Program-made: the position numbers and the translations under genes
Part shown: piece by piece, positions 1 through 8,570 of the stretch
How positions within the stretch are numbered: position 1 is the first letter of the stretch
How the letters are laid out: every line of letters starts with the position of its first letter
Assembly (NCBI RefSeq): GCF_014268595.2
Contig: NZ_CP077091.1
Location: 3,808,001-3,872,000 of the forward strand
Reading direction: 5' to 3'
Source of the DNA: Pseudomonas hamedanensis
GTDB taxonomy: Bacteria; Pseudomonadota; Gammaproteobacteria; Pseudomonadales; Pseudomonadaceae
Length of the DNA stretch: 64,000 nt
Notes under the pieces: generated by a model
What the model saw: the letters and a program-made list of their open reading frames with translations, nothing else
What the model was told of the DNA's origin: nothing
Database searches by the model: none

Positions 1-228
1 GCTGCGCAACACGTTCAGACCATCGACACCGGGCAGCTCCCAGTCGACGATAGCCAAGTCATACGGCACCTCACTGAGCAACGACATGGCTTGCTGGCCG
101 TCGGCGCACAGATCCAGGCGGGCGTCGCAACGCACGTTCAGCAGCACCTGCTTGAGCAGGTCGCGAGACCACGGGTCCGCCTCGGCAATCAGCACCCTGG
201 GTGCGGCGGGTAAATCAACGGCATTCAT
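1..228 (-). CDS. Response regulator receiver domain, N-terminal part (runs off the left edge)
   Basis: The 76 visible residues form the first half of a CheY-like receiver domain. A hydrophobic strand (RVLIAEADPW) carries the acidic Mg-binding pocket, and the phosphoacceptor aspartate lies in AIVDWELPGVDGL. The start at 228 is preceded by a clear purine-rich ribosome site (AGGAGAG). The rest of the protein, including any output domain, lies outside the window. It could therefore be a stand-alone receiver, a DNA-binding regulator or an HD-GYP/GGDEF-type regulator. Its direction and the intervening terminator make it a separate unit from gabT. Confidence 0.85.
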   Translation of the reverse strand, partial: MNAVDLPAAPRVLIAEADPWSRDLLKQVLLNVRCDARLDLCADGQQAMSLLSEVPYDLAIVDWELPGVDGLNVLRS

Positions 229-314
229 GCGCGCTCTCCTTGCAATGCCTGAACCTTAGCCAATGCTGGCCATTCGATACAGCGCAAACGCGTCCGATGC
301 GTTTCAAGGGGCGT

Positions 315-340
315 AAAAAAACCCGCCGAAGCGGGTTTTT
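315..340 (-). terminator. Rho-independent terminator of gabT
   Basis: A short GC stem (ACCCGC/GCGGGT) is flanked by A7 on the left and T5 on the right, so it can act in both directions. It lies 24 bases past the gabT stop and most likely ends the gabD-gabT transcript on the minus strand. Confidence 0.85.
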
Positions 341-363
341 GTAGAGCAGGTCACACCATCGGA

Positions 364-1641
364 TCAGAGTTCAGCGAAGCACTCTTCGATGATCGCCAGG
401 CCTTTGTCCAGTTGCTCGTCCGGCGAGGTCAGCGGTACGAGTACGCGCAGCACGTTGCCGTAAGTGCCGCACGACAGCAGGATCAGACCCTTGTCGCGCG
501 CCTTGGCCACGACCGACGCAACGGCCGCCGCGTTCGGCTTGTGGCTGTCGCCGTTTTCGAACAGCTCGACCGCGATCATCGCGCCCAGCGCACGCACTTC
601 ACCGATCACCGGGTACTTGGCCTGGATCGCCTTCAGGCCGGTGACCAGACGCTCGCCGACAGCCTTGCAGCGGTCCAGCAGTTGTTCTTCTTCGAACACT
701 TCCATGACCGCCAGCGCAGCCGCGCAAGCGATCGGGCTACCGGCGTAGGTGCCGCCCAGACCGCCCGGGGCAATGGCGTCCATGTACTCGGCCTTGCCGC
801 AAACACCGGCCAGCGGGAAGCCGCCTGCGATGGATTTGGCGAAGGTGGTCAGGTCAGCGGCAACGCCCATCTGTTCCATGGCGAAGAACGTGCCGGTACG
901 GCCAGCGCCGGTCTGCACTTCGTCAGCGATCAGCAGGATGCCATGCTGGTCGCACAGCGCGCGCAGACGCTTCATGAACTCTTTCGGCGCGACGTAGAAA
1001 CCACCTTCGCCCTGCACCGGCTCGATGATGATCGCGGCGATGTCTTTCGGCTCGGCGTCGTTCTTGAAGATGCGCTCGATGGAAGCGATCGAATCATCGA
1101 TGCTCACGCCGTGCAACTCGTTCGGGTACAGCGCGCGGAAGATGCCGCCGGGCATCAGGCCCATGCCGGCCGAGTACGGCACGACTTTACCGGTCAGGCC
1201 CAGGGTCATCATGGTGCGGCCGTGGTAGGCGCCGGTGAAGGCGATCACGCCGGCACGGCCAGTGGCGGCGCGAGCGATCTTCACGGCGTTTTCCACGGCT
1301 TCGGAACCAGTGGTCACCAGCAGGGTTTTCTTGGCGAAATCACCTGGCACCTTGGCGTTGATTTTTTCGCACAGCTCCACGTACGGCTCGTAGGCCAGTA
1401 CCTGGAAGCAGGTGTGGGTCAGCTTGTTCAGCTGTTCGGTCACGGCGGCGATAATTTTCGGGTGTACGTGGCCGGTGTTCAGTACGGCGATGCCGCCGGC
1501 GAAGTCGATGAACTCACGACCTTCAACGTCGGTCACGGTGGCGTTCTTTGCCGATTCGGCGAAGATCGGGTGAATCTGGCCGACACCACGTGGAACAGCT
1601 GCGGTGCGACGGGCCATCAGTTCAGCGTTAGTCTTGCTCAT
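364..1641 (-). CDS. gabT: 4-aminobutyrate--2-oxoglutarate aminotransferase
   Basis: This PLP-dependent class III aminotransferase converts 4-aminobutyrate and 2-oxoglutarate to succinic semialdehyde and glutamate, feeding the product to GabD. The 425 residues match the family length. Visible features are the cofactor-binding TGSEAVENAVKIAR segment (about 111-124), IADEVQTGAGRTG with the pyridine-nitrogen aspartate D240, and the Schiff-base lysine K269 in TTFAKSIAGG. I chose the start at 1641 (MSKTNAELM) because a GAGGA ribosome site precedes it; the ATG twelve bases upstream would overlap that site. It follows gabD in the same direction after a 185-base gap that holds a hairpin. A close family member such as 5-aminovalerate aminotransferase is the only realistic alternative. 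Confidence 0.95.
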   Translation of the reverse strand: MSKTNAELMARRTAAVPRGVGQIHPIFAESAKNATVTDVEGREFIDFAGGIAVLNTGHVHPKIIAAVTEQLNKLTHTCFQVLAYEPYVELCEKINAKVPGDFAKKTLLVTTGSEAVENAVKIARAATGRAGVIAFTGAYHGRTMMTLGLTGKVVPYSAGMGLMPGGIFRALYPNELHGVSIDDSIASIERIFKNDAEPKDIAAIIIEPVQGEGGFYVAPKEFMKRLRALCDQHGILLIADEVQTGAGRTGTFFAMEQMGVAADLTTFAKSIAGGFPLAGVCGKAEYMDAIAPGGLGGTYAGSPIACAAALAVMEVFEEEQLLDRCKAVGERLVTGLKAIQAKYPVIGEVRALGAMIAVELFENGDSHKPNAAAVASVVAKARDKGLILLSCGTYGNVLRVLVPLTSPDEQLDKGLAIIEECFAEL

Positions 1642-1770
1642 TACAGTCCTCATTCGCCGCTCATCGGGCGGCGTGGTTCAAGGATGAAGCGGGAGGAATC
1701 GGCGGTGGCAGCATGCGATGATCGACTGCCACGGCGTTCCCGGCCGCAGAGAAATTTCGGTTTGAAACGA

Positions 1771-1802
1771 CGCAAAGGGACAGCGCTCTCGTGCCCTTTG
1801 CG
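1771..1802 (-). terminator. Hairpin between gabD and gabT, possible attenuator or terminator
   Basis: CGCAAAGGG at 1771-1779 pairs with CCCTTTGCG at 1794-1802. The stem is 9 bp with a 14-base loop, 24 bases beyond the gabD stop. The bases after it on the minus strand (TCGTTT) form only a weak U-tract, so partial termination or mRNA stabilisation is as likely as full termination. Confidence 0.45.
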
Positions 1803-1825
1803 TTTACAGCGATCTCTTGCAGGGC

Positions 1826-3268
1826 TTAGATGCCCAGGCAGAGGTATTTGATTTCCAGATAATCTTCGATGCCGTATTTGGAGCCCTCGCGGCCCAGGCC
1901 CGAGGCCTTGATGCCGCCGAACGGCGCGACTTCGTTGGAGATCAGCCCGGTATTGACGCCGACCATGCCGTATTCCAACGCTTCGGCAACACGGAACACG
2001 CGGCCCAGGTCACGCGCATAGAAGTACGATGCCAGACCGAATTCGGTGTCGTTGGACATCGCGATCACTTCGGCTTCGTCTTTGAAACGGAACAGCGGCG
2101 CCAGCGGACCAAAGGTTTCTTCCTTGGCCACGGCTGCGTTTTTCGGCACGTTGGTCAGGATGGTCGGCTCGAAGAAGTTGCCTTCCATCGGCTTGCCGCC
2201 AGCCAGCACGGTCGCGCCTTTGCTCACTGCGTCGGCGATGTGTTCCTGAACCTTGGCCACGGCTTTTTCATCGATCAGCGGGCCGGTGGTGGTGCCGTCT
2301 TCCAGACCGTTGCCGATCTTCAGCTTGGCCACCGCCACTTTCAGCTTCTCGGCGAACGCGTCGTAGACCGAATCCTGAATGTACAGACGGTTGGCGCAGA
2401 CGCAGGTCTGGCCGTTGTTGCGGTATTTGGAAATGATCGCGCCTTCGACGGCCTTATCCAGATCGGCATCGTCAAACACGATGAACGGCGCGTTGCCGCC
2501 CAGCTCCAGCGAGACTTTCTTGATGTCTTTGGCGCACTCGGCCATCAACTGGCGACCGATTTCGGTCGAGCCGGTGAAGGACAGTTTGCGCACGATCGGG
2601 TTGCTGGTCAGCTCGCTGCCGATGTCGCCGGCGCTGCCGGAGACCACGCTGAACACGCCTGCCGGGATGCCGGCACGCTGCGCCAGTTCGGCCAGGGCGA
2701 AAGCTGAGAAAGGGGTTTGCGAAGCCGGCTTGAGCACCATGGTGCAACCGGCGGCCAGCGCCGGGCCGGCTTTACGGGTGATCATCGCCGCCGGGAAGTT
2801 CCACGGGGTAATGGCGGCGGTCACGCCGATCGGTTGCTTGATCACGATCAGGCGTTTGTCCGGCTGATGGCCCGGGATCACGTCACCGTAGATGCGCTTG
2901 GCTTCTTCGGCGAACCACTCGATGAACGACGCGGCGTAAACGATTTCACCCTTGGCCTCGGCCAGCGGCTTGCCCTGCTCGAGGGTCATCAGGCGCGCGA
3001 GGTCGTCCTGGTTTTCGATCATCAGTTCGAACCAGCGACGCAGCTTGCCAGCACGCTCCTTGGCGGTCAGTGCACGCCAGGCCGGCAGCGCCTTGTCGGC
3101 GGCTTCAATGGCACGGCGGGTTTCAGCCGCGCCCATCTTCGGCACGGTGCCGAGGATTTCGCCAGTGGCCGGGTTGTTGACCTTGATCGTCTGACCGTTG
3201 TCCGCATCGACCCAAGCGCCATCGATGAAGGCTTGCTGGCGGAACAACAGGGTGTCTTTAAGCTGCAT
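1826..3268 (-). CDS. gabD: NADP-dependent succinate-semialdehyde dehydrogenase
   Basis: This enzyme oxidises succinic semialdehyde to succinate, completing 4-aminobutyrate breakdown with GabT. The 480 residues beginning MQLKDTLLFRQQ have the standard GabD length. The ALDH signature is intact: the NADP-binding region PWNFPAAMITRK (about 155-166), the general-base glutamate E255 in LELGG, and the catalytic C289 in GQTCVCANR, with a second cysteine two residues on as in other GabD proteins. The frame stays open for about 99 codons upstream, but that extension looks non-coding and lacks a ribosome site. The likely substrate is succinic or glutaric semialdehyde, given the gabT neighbour. Confidence 0.96.
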   Translation of the reverse strand: MQLKDTLLFRQQAFIDGAWVDADNGQTIKVNNPATGEILGTVPKMGAAETRRAIEAADKALPAWRALTAKERAGKLRRWFELMIENQDDLARLMTLEQGKPLAEAKGEIVYAASFIEWFAEEAKRIYGDVIPGHQPDKRLIVIKQPIGVTAAITPWNFPAAMITRKAGPALAAGCTMVLKPASQTPFSAFALAELAQRAGIPAGVFSVVSGSAGDIGSELTSNPIVRKLSFTGSTEIGRQLMAECAKDIKKVSLELGGNAPFIVFDDADLDKAVEGAIISKYRNNGQTCVCANRLYIQDSVYDAFAEKLKVAVAKLKIGNGLEDGTTTGPLIDEKAVAKVQEHIADAVSKGATVLAGGKPMEGNFFEPTILTNVPKNAAVAKEETFGPLAPLFRFKDEAEVIAMSNDTEFGLASYFYARDLGRVFRVAEALEYGMVGVNTGLISNEVAPFGGIKASGLGREGSKYGIEDYLEIKYLCLGI

Positions 3269-3660
3269 GTCGGCTTTCCTTAACAGCACCGCGACCGGCG
3301 CGGAGCAAATTATGATTGTAGAAAGGCGCCTCGCAAGGCTGCCGTCAGGGAAATCAGCGACCGGGTGTGGCGCCTCAACCGTGCACGATGGGTGACACCG
3401 GCGCTGCAACACCCGACCAGAGAGCGTTTGAAATCTCAAACGGATCGTAGGTTCAAAGGGGGTAAAGGACAATAGGTCGTTCGAAAAAAAGAACAAATTG
3501 CCGTTTTTCAGATCAACGCACCCAACGCCCTTGCTGCAGGAAAAACCATAGAACAGTCCCGGCAAAGGGCCAAGCGAGGGTTTTGCAGAACGTTACCGCT
3601 TTATGGAATGCCACGACTTGCGCCGACACGCGCACTGACAAAACCCGCCAAACCCGGCAT
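3269..3660. other. Intergenic region upstream of gabD
   Basis: This stretch of nearly 400 bases between gabD and the tRNA promoter must carry the gabD promoter on the minus strand. I see no convincing gene and could not place a sigma-54 site with confidence. The only clear element is the inverted repeat at 3425-3442, described separately. Confidence 0.5.
3425..3442. promoter_or_regulatory. Perfect inverted repeat upstream of gabD, possible operator
   Basis: CGTTTGA-AATC-TCAAACG is a perfect 7-bp inverted repeat with a 4-base spacer, about 160 bases upstream of the gabD start. It has no T-tract, so a regulator binding site is more likely than a terminator. Which protein would bind it is unknown. 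Confidence 0.35.
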
Positions 3661-3690
3661 GGACGCCCCGAGCCGACCTAGGTATGATGT
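3660..3690 (+). promoter_or_regulatory. Promoter of the tRNA-Arg gene
   Basis: A TATGAT -10 box lies at 3683-3688, with a weak TGGACG -35 about 17 bases upstream. The C/G-rich discriminator just after it is typical of stringently controlled stable-RNA promoters. The tRNA begins at 3699. Confidence 0.6.
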
Positions 3691-3698
3691 CGCCCGCT

Positions 3699-3775
3699 GC
3701 ACCAGTAGCTCAGCTGGATAGAGTACTGCCCTCCGAAGGCAGGGGTCGTGGGTTCGAATCCCGCCTGGTGCACCA
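3699..3775 (+). tRNA. tRNA-Arg (anticodon CCG)
   Basis: This is a complete 77-nt cloverleaf. The acceptor GCACCAG pairs with CTGGTGC, the D-arm contains AGCTCAGCTGGAT, and the anticodon stem CTGCC/GGCAG encloses the loop CTCCGAA with anticodon CCG at 3733-3735. The T-loop is GGTTCGAATCC, and the CCA end is encoded. It reads the CGG arginine codon. Its own promoter lies upstream and a strong terminator follows. Confidence 0.97.
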
Positions 3776-3788
3776 CGAATCAAACGAG

Positions 3789-3823
3789 AAAGCCCCGGAC
3801 TGTGATGGTCCGGGGCTTTTTTG
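3789..3823 (+). terminator. Terminator of tRNA-Arg
   Basis: AGCCCCGGAC pairs with GTCCGGGGCT around a short loop, and a T6 run follows. It sits 14 bases after the tRNA CCA end. Confidence 0.93.
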
Positions 3824-3846
3824 TAGCTGATGCAAACACGTCAGCT

Positions 3847-4113
3847 TCACTCCGTCGTCCAGTCAAACTCGTCGTAATCATCATCGTCTTCCTCCTCAAC
3901 CTCTTCTTCAAAGATGTCCTCTTCTTCAAGCACATCCTCTTGCGGCTGATTCAGCAGAAATTCCTTACGCGTCTCGGTAATCGCTCGCCGCATGTCCTCG
4001 CCCTTTTGCGGGCAGTTGAGTAACTGGGCGATGCGGTCGATTTTCGGTGCCACGGTGTCCTCCAGCGCATCGGCAATAGGCCGATAGTGCGCGTTTTTGC
4101 GAGGCAATGCCAA
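3847..4113 (-). CDS. Small acidic-tailed protein of unknown function
   Basis: About 88 residues. The first half is mixed and probably helical (HYRPIADALEDTVAPKIDRIAQLL, then MRRAITETRKEFLLN). The C-terminal third is almost entirely Glu/Asp and ends DYDEFDWTTE. No ATG fits well: I placed the start at a TTG (4113, reading MALPRKNAHYRP) just past the oprD stop, but a start at the internal methionine of MRRAITE is possible. It lies directly downstream of oprD and may be co-transcribed. The acidic tail resembles nucleic-acid mimics and chaperone tails, but I recognise no family. Confidence 0.5.
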   Translation of the reverse strand: MALPRKNAHYRPIADALEDTVAPKIDRIAQLLNCPQKGEDMRRAITETRKEFLLNQPQEDVLEEEDIFEEEVEEEDDDDYDEFDWTTE

Positions 4114-4141
4114 ATGGCTGGGTGCGAAAACCGACAAATGC

Positions 4142-5500
4142 TCAGAACAGCTTGAACGGTACGTTTGCCACCAGCCGAAACTCGTCGTAGCTGCCGTCAA
4201 TCTGCCCGCCACTGGCCCGGTGGTTGTAGACGATGCTGCGCAGCACGGTGTTTTTCAAAGTCCCGGACTGCACGACATAAGCGACCATCAGACCATTCTC
4301 GTTGTGTTTGGCACCGTCGAGGCCGCGCACGTTGTAGCCCGTGTTACGACCTGCGCGATCGCCGTCGTAGTGTGTGCCGTCGATATTCCAGCCCTTGGCA
4401 TGCCAGAGGCTGGCGGTCAGGCCCGCAATGCCGTAGCTGGCCAGATCAAGGTCATAGCGCACCTGCCAGGATTTTTCGTTGGGACCGTTGTAGTCCGAGT
4501 ACAGCGAGTTGGCCATGTAGTTGCCGGTCGATTCCCATACGTAGTCGAAGTATTCGTCGCCGGACACCTGCTGCCAGGCGGCGGTCAGCGCATGGGCACC
4601 GTGGGCGGCGGTCACCGCCAGGCTATAGGCGTCGTTATCGATAAAGCCCAGATGCTGCTCGCCCTGATCGCGGGTGCGGTAATAGTTGAAACTGGTTTTC
4701 ACAGCCAGATCCGCGCGGCTGCCGGCCTGATGAATCACGCCCAGATAATACTGCTGCCACATGTCTTCGAAGCGCGAGCCGTAGGCGCTGAAGGTCAGGC
4801 CGCCCGGACTCTTGGCAGTGCCGCCGGCGTAGCTGATGCGCGAGCCGCTGTAGGCGCGATTGCCGAAGGTGGTGGTCAAGCGTTCGCTACCGCTGCCGGT
4901 GCGCGGAATGGCGCGTTCGAAACTTCCTGCTTGCAGCGCCAGCCAGTCGCGTTCATTGCTATTGAGGGCAACGCCCTGGAAGGTGGAAGGCAGGGCGCGG
5001 TTGTCTTTGTAGCGCAGGATCGGATTTTCCGTGAGCATGCGCCCGGCCTTGAGCTCGGTGCTCGACATCCGCAGCTTCATCGCCCCTACCCCCAGCCGGC
5101 TCCAGGTCGGCACGGCGTCGCCCGCGCTGTCGACCAGTAAGCGGTCGCCGCCATTGGCAACCGCGCCGTGGCCGCGTTCGAGGGTGACCGCGCTGAACAA
5201 TGAGGCATCCACACCCAATCCCAAATCACCCTGGGTGTAGCCGGAGCTGTAATTGAGCATGCCGGTCTGCACCCAGGTGATGCGCTCGCGGGTTGGCTGT
5301 GCCACGCCGTATTTCTTGATCACCAGGTGCGTGCTGCGCTGGGTGTGCTGATTGGAATAATAGTGGCGCAGGTTCAGGTTCAGCTGGCTACCTTCGAGCA
5401 AACCTGTGGCCCGATCCTGCGGCGATACCGCTTCGGCGGCCCAGCCGGATGGCACGACGGCCAGGGTTGCAACCACCGCGCGAAATACATGTGCTTTCAT
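4142..5500 (-). CDS. OprD-family outer-membrane porin
   Basis: This is a substrate-specific 18-strand porin of the OprD (Occ) family, which takes up small carboxylates or amino-acid-like solutes. The 452 residues begin with a Sec signal peptide (MKAHVFRAVVATLAVVPSGWA) cut before AEAVSPQ. The mature part shows alternating barrel strands and the family-typical N-terminal segment (GSQLNLNLRHYYSNQ) and C-terminus ending in phenylalanine (VPFKLF). An in-frame start 63 bases upstream would disrupt the signal peptide. It lies 75 bases after an amidase gene and downstream of an MHS transporter, which suggests one uptake-and-hydrolysis unit. The transported substrate cannot be read from sequence. Confidence 0.9.
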   Translation of the reverse strand: MKAHVFRAVVATLAVVPSGWAAEAVSPQDRATGLLEGSQLNLNLRHYYSNQHTQRSTHLVIKKYGVAQPTRERITWVQTGMLNYSSGYTQGDLGLGVDASLFSAVTLERGHGAVANGGDRLLVDSAGDAVPTWSRLGVGAMKLRMSSTELKAGRMLTENPILRYKDNRALPSTFQGVALNSNERDWLALQAGSFERAIPRTGSGSERLTTTFGNRAYSGSRISYAGGTAKSPGGLTFSAYGSRFEDMWQQYYLGVIHQAGSRADLAVKTSFNYYRTRDQGEQHLGFIDNDAYSLAVTAAHGAHALTAAWQQVSGDEYFDYVWESTGNYMANSLYSDYNGPNEKSWQVRYDLDLASYGIAGLTASLWHAKGWNIDGTHYDGDRAGRNTGYNVRGLDGAKHNENGLMVAYVVQSGTLKNTVLRSIVYNHRASGGQIDGSYDEFRLVANVPFKLF

Positions 5501-5575
5501 CAAAACGTGCCTGCAAAAGAAAAGACGCACCGCTGCGACGCGGTGCGCTTGGGCGATACACACAAGCGCAGGGCA

Positions 5576-6970
5576 TCAGCGCAACGGTACGGACGGCCAG
5601 CGCTCGATCGGTCCGCGCCAGCTCTCGTATGCCTTGGCGCAGCGCAACAGCCACTGATCGGCGAAGCGCGGAGCAATCATCTGCAAACCGATCGGCATGC
5701 CTTGGGTGGTGAAGCCGCAGTTGATCGACAGCGCCGGTTGCTCGCCCATGTTCCACGGCACGGTGAACACGATGTGTTCGAACGGTTGGCGCGGATCGTT
5801 GCCCGGCGAGGGCCACTCGGCAGGAAAACTGCTGACCTGATTGGTCGGAGACAAGACCAGGTCGAGATCGTCAAAGACCCTTGCACAGCGGCGCCGCATT
5901 TCGAAAGTCTGGTTGAAGCCGTCGACCGCCTGCACCGCACTCATCGTTGCGGCGGGGGCCGCCCACGCCTCGATGTACGGCAAGACCTTGCTGCGCTGCT
6001 CCGGGCTCAGGGCCTGCAATTGCGCCAACTGTCGGGCGCGCCAGAAATCATCGAGGCCATCCAGCAAACGGCGATCCATCACCGGCCCGATCAGCACCAC
6101 TTGCGCACCGTGTGCCTCGAACAGCCGCGCCGCCTGACGCACCGCGTCGCACACTTCGCTGTCGGGCTGAAAACCGCAACCAGGGTCCAGCATCAAGCCG
6201 ACTTTCACGCCCAGCAGCGCCGGCACTTGTAACTGCCAGTCCAGCGTTTGCGCGGCGAGGCTGGTTGCGTCGCGGCGGTCCGGGCGCGTCAGGTAGCCCA
6301 TCATCAACGCGCAGTCATCGACGGTGCGGGTCATCGGCCCGGCGCAGCGACCGGTGTAATACGGATCAATCGGAATCCGGCCCAGGGTTGGCTTGAAACC
6401 GACCAGGCCACACCAGCCCGCCGGCAGCCGCACCGAACCGCCGATGTCGGTTCCGACATGCAGCGGCCCGTAACCGGCGGCCGCCGCTGCGGCTGCACCG
6501 GCACTCGAACCTCCGGGGTTACAGGCAGGGTTCCAGGGATTGCGCGTGATGCCATGCAGACTCGACAAGCCCGAGGACAGCATGCCGAAGTCCGGCACTG
6601 TGGTTTTGCCCAGAATGATCGCCCCGCTCTCACGCAGACGCGCAGCCGGCGGCGCGTCTTCGCTCGCCGGCACCGCAGATATGGCAGCGGTTCCTTGGGT
6701 AACGCAGTCGCCCTGAGTGGCAATCAGCTCCTTGAGAGTCACCGGTACGCCGTCGAGGCCGCCGCGCGGCGCGCCCCGGCTCCAGCGTTCGCTCGATGCT
6801 CGCGCCTGCTCGCGTATGCGCTGCGGATCGAACGCACACAGCGCTGCGATGCTCGGCTCCCAGCGTTCGATGTGGGCCAGCAGGTGATCGAAATACTCCA
6901 GCGGCGACAACTGGCGGCGGGCGTACAGGTCGAGCAATTGCGTCGCCGATAAATCGTGTAATGCCATCAT
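5576..6970 (-). CDS. Amidase-signature family hydrolase
   Basis: This is an amidase-signature enzyme that hydrolyses an amide to a carboxylate and an amine or ammonia. The Ser-cisSer-Lys triad is intact: K80 in PVTLKEL, S155 in NPGGSSAG, and nucleophile S179 in GTDIGGSVR. At 464 residues it has typical length, and with no signal peptide it should be cytoplasmic. The start could be 6970 or the adjacent methionine at 6967. It lies between the MHS transporter gene (48 bases) and the oprD-type gene (75 bases) on the same strand, so its substrate is probably the solute these import. It is not GatA, because no gatB or gatC is nearby. Confidence 0.9.
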   Translation of the reverse strand: MMALHDLSATQLLDLYARRQLSPLEYFDHLLAHIERWEPSIAALCAFDPQRIREQARASSERWSRGAPRGGLDGVPVTLKELIATQGDCVTQGTAAISAVPASEDAPPAARLRESGAIILGKTTVPDFGMLSSGLSSLHGITRNPWNPACNPGGSSAGAAAAAAAGYGPLHVGTDIGGSVRLPAGWCGLVGFKPTLGRIPIDPYYTGRCAGPMTRTVDDCALMMGYLTRPDRRDATSLAAQTLDWQLQVPALLGVKVGLMLDPGCGFQPDSEVCDAVRQAARLFEAHGAQVVLIGPVMDRRLLDGLDDFWRARQLAQLQALSPEQRSKVLPYIEAWAAPAATMSAVQAVDGFNQTFEMRRRCARVFDDLDLVLSPTNQVSSFPAEWPSPGNDPRQPFEHIVFTVPWNMGEQPALSINCGFTTQGMPIGLQMIAPRFADQWLLRCAKAYESWRGPIERWPSVPLR

Positions 6971-7018
6971 CTATAGCCATCCGTGCCAGAGCCGTGGTGC
7001 GTAACTGCTTCGCTTGCC

Positions 7019-8332
7019 TTAACGTTCCGGGACCAGCGCCGGCCGCGTCCAGGCCGGCTCGTGCCGACCGAAAAACAGGGCGCAGCCAACCCCCACAGCG
7101 CCCATCACCGCCGCATAAGCCACGCACACCCACGGGCTCCACGGCATCAGGGCGATGAGCAGCAGCGGCGTGGTGCTCGCCCACAGTGCGTAGGCGATGT
7201 TGTAGGTAAACGAAATGCCCGAGACGCGGATGTGCGCGGGAAACAGGCTGACCATCACCGACGGAACCGCGCCGACCACGCCGCAGCTCAACCCGGCCAG
7301 CGCGTAAGCCAGCCCGAGCCAGGCGCCGCCACTGATCAGGCAGCCATAAAGCAGTGCGATGCCGACCGGCAGCAATACGCTGTATAGCTTGACCGTGCGC
7401 CAGGCGCCGATGCGATCGACGATCAGCCCGGCGATCACGCAGCCGATGTTGAGAAAAACGATGCCCAGACTGCTCAGGGCAAAGGTGTGGCCGGGCGTCA
7501 TGCCGAAACTTTTCTGCATGACGGTTGGCGTGATCACCACCAGTACCACCACGGCCGATGTCAGCACGCAGGTCAGGATGAACGCTGGCAGCAAAGTCTT
7601 GCGATGTTCGCGCAGCACGGTACGCAACGGCAGTTCGGCATCCGCCGCACGGCGTGCCTGCAATGCCACGAAAACCGGTGTCTCGTTCAACCAGCGGCGC
7701 AGCCAGACGCCGATAACGCCGAACACCCCGCCCAGTAAAAACGGCAGGCGCCAGGCGTAATCGAGAATCTCCGCCGGGGTAAACACTTGCGCCAGCAGGG
7801 TCGCCGTCAGCGCGCCGAGCAGATAACCGAAGGTCAATCCGGCCTGAAGGAACCCCAGCGCATAACCACGATGCCCGGCTGGGGCATGCTCGGCCACGAA
7901 CACCCAGGCGCTGGGTACTTCGCCGCCCACGGCGGCGCCTTGCAGGACCCGCAACAGCAGCAGCAACAGCGGTGCGAAATAGCCGATCTGGGCGTAGGTC
8001 GGCATGATTCCGATCACCAGGCAAGGCACCGCCATCATCAGGATGCTCAGGCTGAACACGCGTTTGCGGCCCGACTGGTCGGCAAAATGCGCCATCAGGA
8101 TTCCGCCCAGCGGGCGCGCCAGGTAGCCGGTGACAAAAATGCCGAAGCTTTGCAGCAAGCGCAGCCATTCCGGCATGTCTGGCGGAAAGAACAGTTGGCT
8201 GAGGGTCAGGGCAAAAAACACAAAGATGATGAAGTCATAGATTTCCAGGGCACCGCCAAGGGCGGCAAGGCCCAGGGTCTTGTAGTCGGACCGGGAAAAT
8301 CGGTGAGGGGGCGAGACATAAAGAGCAGTCAT
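7019..8332 (-). CDS. MFS transporter, metabolite:H+ symporter (MHS) type
   Basis: This 12-helix inner-membrane symporter has 437 residues from MTALYVSPPHRF. Family marks are the first-helix motif ALGGALEIYDFIIFVFF, the loop 2-3 motif LMAHFADQSGRKRVF, and GAAVGGEVPSAWVFVAEHAP in the fourth to fifth helix region, as in citrate/proline-betaine/shikimate symporters. I took the start at 8332, which is preceded by a weak GAGCTC purine site, rather than the in-frame one 36 bases upstream. It is the first gene of the transporter-amidase-porin run and is divergent from the biosynthetic cluster, sharing a 238-base intergenic region. The substrate is unknown; an organic acid or amide is plausible. Confidence 0.88.
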   Translation of the reverse strand: MTALYVSPPHRFSRSDYKTLGLAALGGALEIYDFIIFVFFALTLSQLFFPPDMPEWLRLLQSFGIFVTGYLARPLGGILMAHFADQSGRKRVFSLSILMMAVPCLVIGIMPTYAQIGYFAPLLLLLLRVLQGAAVGGEVPSAWVFVAEHAPAGHRGYALGFLQAGLTFGYLLGALTATLLAQVFTPAEILDYAWRLPFLLGGVFGVIGVWLRRWLNETPVFVALQARRAADAELPLRTVLREHRKTLLPAFILTCVLTSAVVVLVVITPTVMQKSFGMTPGHTFALSSLGIVFLNIGCVIAGLIVDRIGAWRTVKLYSVLLPVGIALLYGCLISGGAWLGLAYALAGLSCGVVGAVPSVMVSLFPAHIRVSGISFTYNIAYALWASTTPLLLIALMPWSPWVCVAYAAVMGAVGVGCALFFGRHEPAWTRPALVPER

Positions 8333-8507
8333 GGATGAGCTCTGAATAGGCCAGTAAAGGAGCGACACCGGCGCACGAAGCGCCCTTGCGAATCGGCTTG
8401 CTCCTGCGCCACCTGATCAGTTTCAACAGCGCGGTATCGTCTATGCAAACGCAACGCCGGACAACAAAACCCAAGCTCTGTGCTGCTTTTTAGAGGAAAT
8501 CTGTACA

Positions 8508-8535
8508 TTGAGTTTTCGCTTGTTTAAACAATAAT
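8508..8535 (+). promoter_or_regulatory. Candidate promoter of the biosynthetic cluster with an embedded palindrome
   Basis: TTGAGT at 8508-8513 and AATAAT at 8530-8535 are separated by 16 bases and fit a sigma-70 promoter. The palindrome TGTTTAAACA (8521-8530) fills the spacer, where a bound repressor would block polymerase. The predicted transcript starts about 30 bases before the first gene. Confidence 0.55.
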
Positions 8536-8570
8536 CAGGCCCTCCCTAATCCCCGGATATTTGGCCAATC

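Noticed and set aside
412-1851. Plus-strand open frame opposite gabT
   Set aside because: It is entirely antisense to a clear aminotransferase gene and has low-complexity His/Gly/Arg-rich composition.
3601-3783. Short minus-strand frame over the tRNA ([16 protein letters not shown]...)
   Set aside because: It is the translation of the tRNA complement, a well-known spurious peptide in annotations.
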